Positions 25,735-36,378 of a stretch of 64,000 nt of DNA are shown in pieces; position 1 is the first letter of the stretch, and the number at the start of each line of letters is the position of its first letter. Made by a program: the position numbers and the translations under genes. The stretch comes from Ricinus communis (Eukaryota > Streptophyta > Magnoliopsida > Malpighiales > Euphorbiaceae): contig NC_063260.1 in assembly GCF_019578655.1 (NCBI RefSeq), positions 16,742,001-16,806,000 on the forward strand, in the 5' to 3' direction. Under the pieces are notes generated by a model that ran no database searches, had not been told where the DNA came from, and saw only the letters and a program-made list of their open reading frames with translations.

Positions 25735-26260
25735 TAACCTCGCGTTGGTGCAAGGTCCACTCTTGCAAGGACATACCCCTTAGTACATAAGTGGCAGATA
25801 GTGTCATTTAGGATGTCTAACCTTCTATCCTGGAGAGACGAAACTGAACTGGCGCAAGTATAAGGTCCACTTGCGCAAGGACAATCCCTGAAGCAGAGGC
25901 AACAAACGAAACAATGTCGCTTTTGCTTAAAACGTGCTGTTTGGGTTCAAGTGGCTTATGGACCCGTGCAAGCGGAGGGTGACCTCGTGCGCGCTCAGAG
26001 GTCCGGAGCCTGGAACTCAGCAAATAACATCGTCTTGAGCTAAAATGATATCATTTCAAGCCTAGAGGTCTTGCACGCAGAGGGGTGATCTTGCACGGGC
26101 ATAGTGGCTCAAGTCCTAATGATTTTAAAATGACACCATACATCACTAAACGCAAAGTAATATGTTAAAAACGATATGTAGCTGAGGGATAGAGGCTGAC
26201 CTCACATAAGCATAGGGTCGACTCGCACGAGGTCAACGAGCCCATAAACAAAAAACGCGA
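25735..26260. repeat. Tandem array of about 110-bp units with a GCGCAAGGTCNACTNGCGCAAG core (about 5 copies)
   Basis: Diverged copies of a core of the form YGCRCAAGNNNAGGTCNACTYGCGCAAGG start near 25741, 25850, 25963, 26070 and 26190, spaced about 109-121 bp. Between cores an ACGACATCGTTTTGAGCTAAAAC-like phrase also recurs (about 25915, 26030 and 26150). Related cores appear again at about 26735-26850. The array is likely part of a repetitive element whose identity I cannot name. Confidence 0.65.
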
Positions 26261-26943
26261 TTATACAAAGAAGAAAGGCAAAGATATAATGTTGATCAAA
26301 ATAAACTAATAAATAGATAGAAAATAAATAAAAGAATATGCAATAAACATGAAAAATATGAAAAAAAATGAAATAAATAATAAATTTAAATCCTCAAGTG
26401 GCTACCTTTTGACTTGTGAATAAAAAGAAATAGAAGAAAAAATAGTTTCCAAAAATCTAGAATAATTGCTAAAAGGAAGGAAAAAGTATAAGTACTTCTT
26501 TACTTTCTTCTATATTTTTTTGGACTTTTCATAATAAATTCTCCTATTTAATTTTTTAAAATAAATAAATCCCCACTAACCAACTAATCCTTAACTTAAT
26601 CATTAGGAGAAGATATTTATAGAAAGACTTTTGTGTCTTTGAAAATGTGGTTGGAGGAGTGTTTTTCTGCCCAAAACCCTCCAATGAACGGTTGACACGT
26701 CATTAAAAGATGGCTTATGCACAGCTTGGACATGCACGAGGTCAGAGCGTATCTTGTTCGAGGCTAAGGTGGGCCCATGCTTCCAAGATTACACTCTGTC
26801 TGGGCAGGATCCAGATGGACTCGCGCAAGATCATCGTATGCTCGCGCAAGGTCACCTTGGACCTGGGCTCGTTCAGCTTTTGGACCAAGGATCTTTTTGA
26901 CTCTCTGTTCTTTTTCTTTTTATTGATTCTTTAAGTGATCTTT

Positions 26944-27060
26944 CTTGGATTCTAGAAACCAAAATGCCTTTCTTATTTCAATTTTGAGTCATTTTTCCTG
27001 GGTTCTAGGAACCAAAATGCCCTTTCTTATTTCGACTTTTAGTCATTTGAACCTTCTTAT
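26944..27060 (+). repeat. Tandem duplication of about 57 bp
   Basis: A segment reading TTCTAGRAACCAAAATGCC followed by TTTCTTATTTC and a TTTNAGTCATTT tail occurs twice in succession with few differences. It lies about 80 bp to the right of the repeat cores at 26735-26850. No coding role is seen. Confidence 0.8.
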
Positions 27061-28343
27061 TACTGATCTTTATATAACTCCAAGTTTCGAATTTCAATTA
27101 TAACACATGGTTAAAAGTGATTATTTTCCATTTCTGAAACATGAAAACGGACCTATTGAGTTACATTTTCTGGTGATTTGGGTGACAAAAGTCAGGTAAA
27201 CTACCAGTTTGCAAGCAAGCTTGTTCTGTAATTTGTACATTAGATCATGAATGTGAGACTCTGTATGCAGGTAGGAATATTGGTTTAGCGGCAGATAAGA
27301 ACATGTTACGTGTGGTTCTTGGTGGAATTCCGTATGATATCTCGTAATAACATATATTGTTTTGTAATAGAACAACTTTTATATAACAAAAAGAAAAACC
27401 AATGCAACTGATTAAATTACAGCAGAGGGCAAGCACTCTGCCCAGTCACGGCTGTTCTAGGGGAGAGAGCTTGGCGTCGAAAATATCTGAGAGACTGGTA
27501 AGTGGTAACTCACCACCTTCATCAGTCTCCGCTTGCTTTTGAGATCTACATCTAATGGGTATATGCAAAAGCCTATCTATTACGTATTTAGCCACCATTT
27601 TCTGAGAATTTTTCTTTCTGGATTTTGGGGTTCAATCTTTTCTTTTCCCAAGATAATGACCTATTTTTCCGTTTTTTAGATTTTCATGCACTTGAATGCT
27701 TGAATTGATCAAAGGAAGAAGTTGTCCAATTTCTCCATTGAATGTATTGCCATACCAGTTACTCCCTAAATACTCGAGTCATATTTTCAGTTTGCATACA
27801 GGTGCAATAATAAGTGGCATGTTTTTAGTCAAAACAAGTGAACGAATCTCTCTCTCATAACTAACAGATTTTCCGACTTCATAGACATTGCAGAATTTTC
27901 AGATGTTTAGAATCAAGTAAGTACCAAGAAGCTGGTTTCCTTTTATTCTCTCCCCCCCCCCCCCCCCCCCCCAACTTCTCCTGAGTGATTCTGTTGGACG
28001 GGAACTCGAGAAGTTGTATCAGCAAAAGGGAAGAAGGTCTTTTGCATCTTTTGACGGTCAAACAAATTTGGAGTTACAAGAAGGATTTTGAGCATTAGCT
28101 AGCACCTTATAATCATTTGCTTCAACATACCATTTCGCATGCATTCCCAAAACTCACTGCCTTAACAAAAATAACAAACTGAGAGGAGCAATAGGCATCG
28201 GTGATTGAAACCATAATGCATGGAAAATGAAACCTAGCTACAACAAACAAGGGGGACACACCAACATTTATCCAGAGAAAATTAACAGGCAGCAATCAGC
28301 AAAATTAATGTACCTTTACAGAGATATGTACAAAAGTTTGTTA
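27061..28343. other. Downstream region of the AWPM-19 gene
   Basis: No protein gene is supported. It includes a short potential hairpin GCAGAGGGCAAGCACTCTGC at about 27421-27440 and a 21-C homopolymer at 27952-27972. The part nearest 28343 should contain the 3' untranslated region of the minus-strand AWPM-19 gene. Confidence 0.5.
27952..27972 (+). repeat. Poly-C homopolymer (21 C)
   Basis: An uninterrupted run of 21 C (G on the minus strand) sits in otherwise AT-rich DNA, about 370 bp beyond the stop codon of the AWPM-19 gene. Its exact length may be unreliable in any assembly. Confidence 0.9.
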
Positions 28344-29841
28344 TCAGATGACTGCAGAGGTGTTAGCAGTCTGGGGTTCAATGCTCCTGGCAATGCCAGG
28401 ACCACGGTCACACTCATGGTTATGAAAACCAGGTCCATATCGGGGATTGAACATCCCAGCATGAAGGAGTAACAGATACAACAACTGGCTGAGGAATGAT
28501 ACCGTGATCAGTGCTTCCAATGTTTTCTGCAAATCACCAGTTATCAAAGGCACAGGAAAATATTAGGATGACATTCAATAAGGCCAATCTAATTTGTAAG
28601 TTCTTACCAGGCGTTTTCCTCTATGCCCTCCTAATATGATTTGCTGGCACACAAGTCTGTAATGGAAACACCAACCAGATTAGATGGAAAAATGAAAGAA
28701 TTCTTTGCATGTGAAAAAACTGCCAGAAAATAAGAGAGTGAATACAAAAGAAACTCCGCATGATTCAAATCTAAGACCCAATAACAACTTCGTTTACATG
28801 AGTGGAAAACAATGTTGAAAGAGGCATGTCGCCTTGTAGTCGAGCAGCAGCATGAATCAGAGCATGTGCTGTGAAACCTTAAGTCTGACTATATGCAACT
28901 GCAGGCAATGTTAAGACACAGAATGATAAATTTAAAAAAAATATATTGCAAAAAAGAAATAATTCTCAGTCTAGCAACTATATTTTAGTAGTTAAGACCT
29001 AAGATCTGTGAGTTGACATCTTGAGCTTTGATCATTGAGTTGAACCCTATTGAACAATCCTGCTTTCCAAATTCAGAATTAGCATAATCAACCTTTTCTT
29101 GATTTCAGCACTCTTTAGTTTCTTGTGGATTCACTGCAACTAATCTTTGTGAATCATTAAGCTCTTGTTCCGAATTCATATCAGATTGATCCTAAAATAA
29201 GAACATAGTGCTTAGAAGTAATTCATATCAATGTCGTGCATAAAAAGTAGTTACAAGATAGCAACAATTCACTGCAGTACACGCCATTCCTTGTCAAGGT
29301 CAATTTCAAGGTCATATGAGGAAAAAAAAAAAAACATCTTGAAGCAATAACAGGAATGGCAAAAGCATTTATATGTGTTCAAAATAGCAGCTGCTAGAGA
29401 TGAGTGGTGTGAGCTAAACACATATACCCAAAAGCAAGAGCAGCAATAGCCCAAGAATTTATAGCTAAAGAAGTAGCAGAGGCCAAACTATCACTCCTCC
29501 AAGAACGAAAGTGCAGAATCCCAATTAGCACAGAGCTAGCACCAATCACCCCAGCTATCAAAGCATATACCAACATAAAGCTTGTTGATGGATTCCCACC
29601 TAAATCTGTTGAAAGTTTTACAAAATCGAGAAACCCAAAACAAAAACAATTAAAACAGGAACACCCACTAATTCAATTAGCAGAGAGATTGTGTGTGGAA
29701 GAAATTACGTGGGTGATCCTGTTGACCATCGATGTATTTATCAAGAGACCAACCAGCAAGACCAAGAACAATAAGATGAACAATTAAATTCACTGCTAAA
29801 AGAGGACCTATTAAGTCTCTTTGAACTCTCCCTGGTGCCAT
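28344..29841 (-). CDS. AWPM-19-like plasma membrane protein, 4 exons, 180 aa
   Basis: Minus-strand exons: 29841-29709, 29605-29428, 28656-28608 and 28526-28344. All introns are GT-AG and phases join exactly. The product starts MAPGRVQRDLIGPLLAVNL. It has four hydrophobic segments at about residues 10-31, 53-75, 85-110 and 122-142, and no signal peptide beyond the first membrane helix. Family hallmarks are the LNL/VNL first helix followed by LDKYIDGQ, a polar ILGGHRGKRLKTLEA loop (residues 111-125), and the LLLLHAGMFNPRYGPG ending (138-153). Length fits the family (about 150-180 aa). AWPM-19 proteins accumulate in the plasma membrane during seed maturation, cold or ABA treatment, and a rice member (OsPM1) was reported as an ABA influx carrier. 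Function here is inferred from family only. ABA-responsive-like sites lie upstream (30107 and 30395). The neighbour on the same strand is the rhomboid gene, 0.9 kb away. Confidence 0.9.
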
Positions 29842-30019
29842 TTTATTACATGCAGAATAAATAAACTCCAGTTACAACAGAACGAGAAAAGGTTCACGGT
29901 TCCGTTCAAAAACACTAGAAAAATGAATAAATGGAAGTGGGTTGCTGTAGCTTGCTGATGATTAAGGAGTTTGAGCCAATATGCTTTGGATTTTCACGAC
30001 AGAAACCGCCATTCTGTAG

Positions 30020-30065
30020 TTTTCCGTGCAGCCTTTTCATTTTTTCCGTGCAGCCTTTTCATTTT
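30020..30065 (+). repeat. Tandem 21-bp direct repeat in the AWPM-19 upstream region
   Basis: The phrase TTCCGTGCAGCCTTTTCATTT occurs twice back to back, about 180-220 bp upstream of the AWPM-19 start codon on the minus strand. It looks like a recent slippage duplication in the promoter or 5' leader. Confidence 0.85.
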
Positions 30066-30106
30066 ATTAATTAATTTTACAATGGCCTCTAAAAGGCCGT
30101 TAGTGA

Positions 30107-30114
30107 ACACGTGT
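30107..30114 (-). promoter_or_regulatory. G-box/ABRE-type element ACACGTGT upstream of AWPM-19
   Basis: The palindrome ACACGTGT contains the CACGTG core bound by bZIP/ABF and bHLH factors. It lies about 265 bp upstream of the AWPM-19 ATG. A second ABRE-like core, TACGTGG, lies at 30395-30401. Two ACGT cores within 300 bp fit ABA regulation, which is known for this family. Binding is not demonstrated. Confidence 0.55.
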
Positions 30115-30762
30115 AGTACATGCAGAGTCTACATGTCATTTGCAATCCAAGTCCTGGTGGAGTTGATCCTTATATTGATAGGACATGCAAGTTCCAGAGA
30201 TCTTGAAGACACCATAAGATTGAAATAATCATAAAAATACAAAGAACATAAGATCGGATCTTCACTAAATTACCTGTTTATACTCTACCATTTTAATGAT
30301 TTTCCAACTTGAACTCACTACTAAATTAGTGTGCATATATGTTTTTCTGTTGCACATGCTAATTGTGTTACAACACCTTGTCATATAAACGAAATACGTG
30401 GAAACAGGGTACTCTTGCAGTTGACCTTGGGACTGTTAGCTCAAGCTTAATATTTAAAAACACAGCACATAGCCAGTAGCCCAGTACCCAGCTCACAAGA
30501 ATGTTCAGCATTTACTCATTACATCATGGCCATTTCACATGCTTCCCTCTTATTGATGCAAGCATGCTGAGAAATCACCACTTTGTAATCTTACAGTTTA
30601 TAGTCTTTGATCAGATCAGGTTCAAGATAATGAAGTTGGAAATGAGATGCATCAACACAGCTTCAAAATTGAGGGATAACAGAAGGATATAATTATATTA
30701 TGTGTATACAAATATTTGTGTTTGTTTCCTACATATAGATCATATGTGACCCGCAGCCATTT

Positions 30763-32962
30763 CTAAGGTATTGCATCCTGTTTCCAAAACCATGCCAAGT
30801 CATCAGGCTCTAAAGTGTCTAGAGGAGGTTCAATAAAGAAAAGTAAAGAAATTAAAAGGACAATGAGGACAGCAAACAAAATGAGTGATTTACAAGAATT
30901 AGCATATCCTCTAACGAATGCAACGCCTTCATCTTGACCACTTCTTGAAGATGCATTATCCAGTTGCAGTGTAGGGCAAGTGAAATATCCATAGACTATC
31001 CCTGTTAAGGTTGCTCCTAAATGTGTCCTTCATAATGTAACAATAAAAAAGATAGACAACCAATCAGGAAAATTCTGTTCTTTAAATGTCGAAGCAAGAT
31101 TCCAACTAGCAGTAAAATCCTACCAGTCATCGATCGGTTCGAAATGGCTCAATATGAAGCTGAGACCAGTTATGATTATTGCCTTCTGGAACATACTCTC
31201 TGAAATATCCTTCGCAATTACATCTTTATTTTGCATTTGAAAAACAAGCCAAGCTCCAATTATGGCAAATATAGGTCCCTGCATACATAATAACTTATAC
31301 ACATGAATCAATGGAACTCTTTGACATAAGTGTAAGAAAATGTGGAATAGAGAGAAGAAACAAATGGAAGGTTCTATGATGCTTACTGTTCCACCAACAG
31401 TTGGCTCTGGTGTGTGGAGGAAGCTTGTCAAGTTGCCAGAAATTCCTCCAAGTATGAAGATCAAGACAAACGTAAATGAACCGTAACCTCGGCTAACTTG
31501 AGGTCCAAAAGTAAGAAGTGACCAGCATCCAAGAGCCATATGAAACACTCCTGAGTGCTGCATAGGCAATTTTGTTTGTGAAATAGAACATTATAGCAGT
31601 GTTCAAACCAAAATATTAAAATATCTGTAAATGAATGTTTAGCGAATTTTTGAAAATGTCAAATAAATAAACTTCTTGCATAATAAAATGAGTACTATTT
31701 TCAAATGGCAGTTGCCTTGTTAATCAAGAGATATGAAAAAAGAAAAAGGTTTGCTTTGTTAATCAAAGGAGATGAAAAACAGTTACAGAATGGAAACACG
31801 AACCAATCATCAATCTTGTACCAGAAACATTGGTGTCAGTAGCCTCCACCATTCTCCAACCAGGATCAGATCATTTATCTTTGCTCCATATAATAATGGG
31901 AGAGTGAATAGCTCAAACTCGGAATTTCTAACTGGACTCGCTAGTTCAAACAGAAAAACAGCGATATTTATAGAAACCAAAATACTCCTGCATGACAAAT
32001 AGAGGTAAGCATGGTGTTAGCCACATTCTATAAGAATCACACTAAAGCTAAAGCTAGATTAATGGTTTATAATCACAGGACTTAACTTACGTTAAGTACA
32101 GATCAGAGGTTTCATCATTTTGCTGCAAGGCCTGAGACCTTCTTAAACCCCTATTGGCATCCTTCTCTCTCAACTTAACAAAACTTTTCGGCTTCTCCTC
32201 CTCACCTCTTTTAGAATCTTCATAGACTGAGACCAGTTTTTCTGATTCAGTAGTTAGATCATCAGAAGTTGATGATACATAATTTTCCAAGTTTGAATCT
32301 GAAGCCAAAAAAATGTGGATCAGATATCTGTGCAGTGAAAAAAAATTCCATTCTTTCATTTCATTCTCCATCAAAGTACATTAGTACTAGTCTTAAATTT
32401 GAGAGTTGAAAATATGATGGGAGAATTTAAAAAATGACATCTAACCTTTGCTAAGTTTGTCAAGATAAGAATTAAGAGATTGCAGTTCCTCTGTGGGGTT
32501 GATTTCTTTGCTTTTATTTCCTAACTTCGTTGTCTCATCAGAAGAATCTGTAGAAGGCTGATTTGCATCACCTTGGAGTTTTCCAAAATAAGAATCTAGC
32601 AACCTCAATTGCTTCTCATTAATACTAGTCTTTGATGCATGCGAACCCATGCTGGAATTTTCTCCTTTCATGCTCCAGACTCTAAGTACGGCGGATGCTT
32701 CAGTCATGTTCTGAACATTAGAAGTGCCTTGGTTGAGAAATGCTCCTTTAGAGGCATTCAGTCCTCCCATCTTTCTTTTCAATAAAATATCAGCAGTGGG
32801 GCATATGACTTGCCAACTTTTCCGTGTATCACTGAAAATACAGCCTTGTGGAAAGGCTAAACATAAACACACAAGACTTCTCTCATGCTGTCTTACTGAA
32901 TGTTGAGAAGTAAGAAGATGATTTTTATATGGCATTTTGTAGCATACTGGTACTACAGCCAT
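30763..32962 (-). CDS. RBL9: Chloroplast rhomboid-like protein (RBL9-like), probably proteolytically inactive, 6 exons, 493 aa
   Basis: Minus-strand exons: 32962-32446, 32298-32091, 31987-31822, 31557-31387, 31278-31124 and 31027-30763. All are GT-AG and phases agree. The ATG at 32962 (MAVVPVCYKMPYK) follows a splice-acceptor-like TTCAG, so a 5'-UTR intron is likely. Residues 1-60 look like a plastid transit peptide; 60-240 are hydrophilic and low-complexity. The rhomboid core starts near 242 (SILVSINIAVFLFELA) and includes GEWWRLLTPMFL and HSGVFHMALG (298-307). In active rhomboids the HxxxH helix carries an Asn and the next motif is GxSG. Here that stretch reads VGGTGPIFAIIGAW (around 351-364), with no serine, while a histidine remains in THLGATLTG (H408). 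It resembles Arabidopsis RBL9 (AT5G38510, from memory). The expected location is a plastid membrane; the substrate is unknown and the role is perhaps non-proteolytic. Confidence 0.9.
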
Positions 32963-34499
32963 GTACACCTGAAGATTTTAACAGGAAAAATTGACCTGAT
33001 TATTGTAAATTAAGTTATTCAATATTTTGAACAAATCCCAAAAATAGAAACTTCCCATTATCCAATAATGGCTAAATGCCCAAAAGTACACACTAATTTT
33101 ATCAGCAACTAGAAGGGGAAAAAAAAAAAACTAATTAAGCTTTATTTATCAAGTGTCCTACAAACTTAGTTACATAAAAAACACCTAGCTTTGTTATCCT
33201 AGAAGAAAAAAGAAATCCAATATAGACAAAGTATAATTCCTTGAGTTTTGCAGATGTTTGTACGTTAGGGCTTACAAGTTACAACTGAGATAGCACTTGG
33301 GTATTCACCAAAACATAAAATTGCAAATCCATTGTCTTAAAGTCTTTCTCTGTTCTATATTATATATTATATTGTTACCCAATTCCATTGTTGCAATGTA
33401 CTGAGAAAGCTCCTTAGTTTTCCATTTTGAGTTTTCAAAGTAATAGAAGTGCATGGTACTAACTCTAGTACAACCTAAGATGAGAAAAACAGAAGAACCC
33501 AGAAAAACAAACAAAAATAACGGATTCAAGTGGTGGACTTCAAAATTATATCGAATTTGCTCAAAAGAACATGCAGCAAAACGAACTTCACAAAGGGGGA
33601 AAAAAACAATCCCAAGAAATGCCATAAAAGATGGGGAGTTAAAACATACCAAAATCAAGCAACTCTATCTCGAAAAAGCCCAAGACAAAGAGTTACTGTT
33701 GCAGACAGCTTTCCTTTAGTAGAAAATTACAGGAAAATTATGGATGTACTTTAATAGAGTTCAAGAATTACTTGGATAAATTCTGGGATTGAAAGTAAAA
33801 GCAGAATCAAGAATCTAGTTATTGCTGATGCCTTATCTTTGTTTTGCCCATACACAGACTGCCATGTATAATTCAAAATCAATCTTAACCACCATGTTGG
33901 CATCAGGCTGGCCCCACCAAGGATTTGCATTGGACCCATGAAATTTAGTGAACTCAATGTGCGGTTGCGGTCTAATTTGAGTAGCAGGGTCAACTTCAAT
34001 TATAAATTTATATTTTTAGCCACCGTGAAAAAGACCTCTAAAAGGAATTTCTGTAATTAGGTTGCTTATATTTTTATTCCAGGGTGACTAAGAAAAGGTA
34101 TATTGTAAAGATTGTAAAAAAAATCATCATAAGCTTAACCCCTACTTGTTTACGGAAAAAATAGTTATATTAGTTTTTCTTGCTATGGCTCAATCTTGGA
34201 GATTAATGGTATGAAATAACCCATATCTCATGATCCTAAGTGAGATAAATAATAAGACTTCAATATTAGAAATTACTGGAATCACAACATATAAGAGACA
34301 AAATTTGAGACAATAAAAAAGAATTTCTCAAATTGTTCCTGCTAACCAGTCAGTCACTGTGCTTGTAATTCTAGATACAAAAGAAATATTATGGAACATA
34401 AGAAAAAAATAAAAGAGCATTCTATTTGATGTTCAGCATTTAGGAATGCATCTCCCTCTGCCCATGTTTTTTCGGTCTTCTCAAAGGTTGAAATTGATA
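32963..34499. other. Upstream region of the rhomboid gene
   Basis: The first part probably holds a 5'-UTR intron and leader of the minus-strand rhomboid gene; a TTCAG acceptor sits just before its ATG. A minus-strand open frame at 33999-33751 (82 codons, hydrophobic, with ILGGASLMPTWWLRLI) has no recognised family and is left unassigned. The remainder is AT-rich. Confidence 0.45.
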
Positions 34500-34860
34500 A
34501 AATAATATGTCATACAGCTTTAGCTTTATGTTATTATCTCTTGTATAAATAGGTACTTAGATGATGGTTTAGTATAGAAAAGAGTTGCTGTAGTTATCTT
34601 TCTTATCTCTAAATTGTGTATAAGGATCCTTTGATAATAAAAAAAGTGAGATCATTTGCTCAATTTTCTAGTTATCATGGTATCATAGCAGTGATACAGA
34701 TAAACCTATCAAGTTTTCTCATCATGTCTAATACCATAGAAGATTCAGCTTCTAATAACAGTAGTTCATCACCTCTGACGACTTTTTTAATTTCCGGTCG
34801 TCAAAGCACAATAAAACTTATTGTAGGTGAAGGGTTCCGGCGGGCGCCCAAGTATCTTTA
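34500..34860 (+). mobile_element. Ty1/copia fragment: LTR end, primer-binding-site relic and gag start
   Basis: TGGTATCATAGC at 34678-34689 matches the initiator-Met tRNA primer-binding site TGGTATCAGAGC used by copia elements, with one change. It is followed about 35 bp later by a short frame starting MSNTIEDSASNNSSSS with a STIKL-like motif, as in copia gag N-termini. Sequence before it would then be the tail of a 5' LTR. The rest of the element is absent. It is a fragment of a different family from the complete copia at 35935. Confidence 0.42.
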
Positions 34861-35929
34861 GCGACCACAAATTGTAAAACTTTTCAATTTAATTGAAAAC
34901 ACACTAACCAGTCAATAAGACTAGCATGGAAAAAAAAGTTGCCACCTGAATAATCACCATGATACTTTTTCTAAATTTTGTGATAAATTAGATTCCTTAG
35001 AAAAATATCACCACATCGAGTAATGGATTCGGAAACCAATTTCTCTAGTTCTGTATTTTCACTTTTAATTTTATTATTTAATAATTTATTTCTTTAAATA
35101 CAGTATGGCATATGATACTGGAAGCACTCGTCTTATGAATTTAGATATTGAAGAATTTACGGGAAATCCAATGATGAAAGTTGTTGTTTCTCCTGAATCT
35201 CACGGAGTTGAGGAAAGTCAAAATCTAGATTAGGATTATGAATAATTGAGCTAAATATTACTTTTTGAAATTAAATTAAACTAAAATGATCAAAAATCAA
35301 GTTTTGGGGTCAAAAATCAAAGATAATGCCAAGTACAAGGACTAAATAGCAAAATATTCCAAAGATTAGTTAACTTGGCTCTATGTACAACTAATTGGCT
35401 GTGCAGAGCCAATAAGCTCTACATAGTCTTAACTGGCTCAAAATTTAAATTTTCACATCGTATTTTAGATTTTTTTAATTTTAAATGTGGATCATTATTA
35501 ATATGTACTTCCTAGAAGACTTATAATTATCTAGCTTTTAATTATTATTTTATAATTAAGTGGATTTATCCATCAAAAAACGGTTTTGATAAATACCTTT
35601 AATTATTAATAATTTTTTAGAACTATTGATAATTAAATAGATGATTATTTTGGCCTTTAAGATTTTTTCCACCTCCCTTCATAAATAGAAAATGAACCTA
35701 GGCCAAAAAAGAGGGCGTAATTTTTAGGTTGGCAATTTTTCAAAGACAGAACGATCGATAAGATTTTTTTGGTAAAATACTGAGATTTTGAAAAGCAAAC
35801 ACAAACCCTAAATATTTTGGATTAATACCTAATCTTTGAATCAACATCTTCCTTTACTCATGAGACTCAAGGATTTGCACAATATGGTGACAATCTGAGG
35901 GTTTTTTAAACTTAATCATCTCATCATTT
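34861..35929. other. Spacer, possibly the left part of an old LTR
   Basis: No gene is supported. From about 35240 the sequence, together with 40725-41450 beyond the copia insertion, has an LTR-like character: an ACTCATGAGACTCAAGGATTTG-type leader and a CATGATATTTTATTGAACTAATG tail. I could not establish termini. Confidence 0.35.
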
Positions 35930-35934
35930 GCCAT

Positions 35935-36177
35935 TGTTGTAGAATAATCTAGAATATTATAGAATATGGAGTAATTAATAGAAGATAGAGTATAATTAAT
36001 TAGAGATAATTCTAGAGATTAGAATATTCTAGAATAATAGAGTATAATTAATTAGAGATAGTTCTAGAGATTAGAATATTCTAGAATAAAAAAAACTTCT
36101 CCAATTGTATATATATATATATACTTCCATGATCAATAGATAACACAACAATTTCATATTTATTTTCTACTTTTACA
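35935..36177 (+). repeat. 5' LTR of the copia element
   Basis: 243 bp with TG...CA ends. It contains an internal tandem duplication of about 52 bp built on ATTCTAGAGATTAGAATATT, and a short TA repeat near 36109-36123. Confidence 0.97.
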
Positions 36178-36190
36178 TGGTATCAGAGCC
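36178..36190 (+). other. Primer-binding site (initiator Met tRNA type)
   Basis: TGGTATCAGAGCC starts at the base after the 5' LTR and is complementary to the 3' end of initiator methionine tRNA, the usual primer of plant copia elements. Confidence 0.93.
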
Positions 36191-36378
36191 TAATCTGATT
36201 ATCTGATCCTCATTTGCTTCAGATTGTCCAAGTGAGCAATCATTTGTTAAAAAAAAATTTCTGCCCTAGTGAGCAGCACTATGAGACTCTTGTGGTGTTT
36301 CTTTCTTTGTTGCATGTGTCTTTATTATTTGGACACTGTTATTATCCATTTTGTTCTCTACTGCCTACTGTTGTAATC

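Noticed and set aside
27420..27445. Possible small RNA hairpin GCAGAGGGCAAGCACTCTGC
   Set aside because: A 6-bp stem alone is too weak, and no snoRNA box or miRNA-like arm was found.
33751..33999. 82-codon minus-strand hydrophobic frame upstream of the rhomboid gene
   Set aside because: No family recognised and no splice support. It may be leader or chance, so it was not annotated as a gene.
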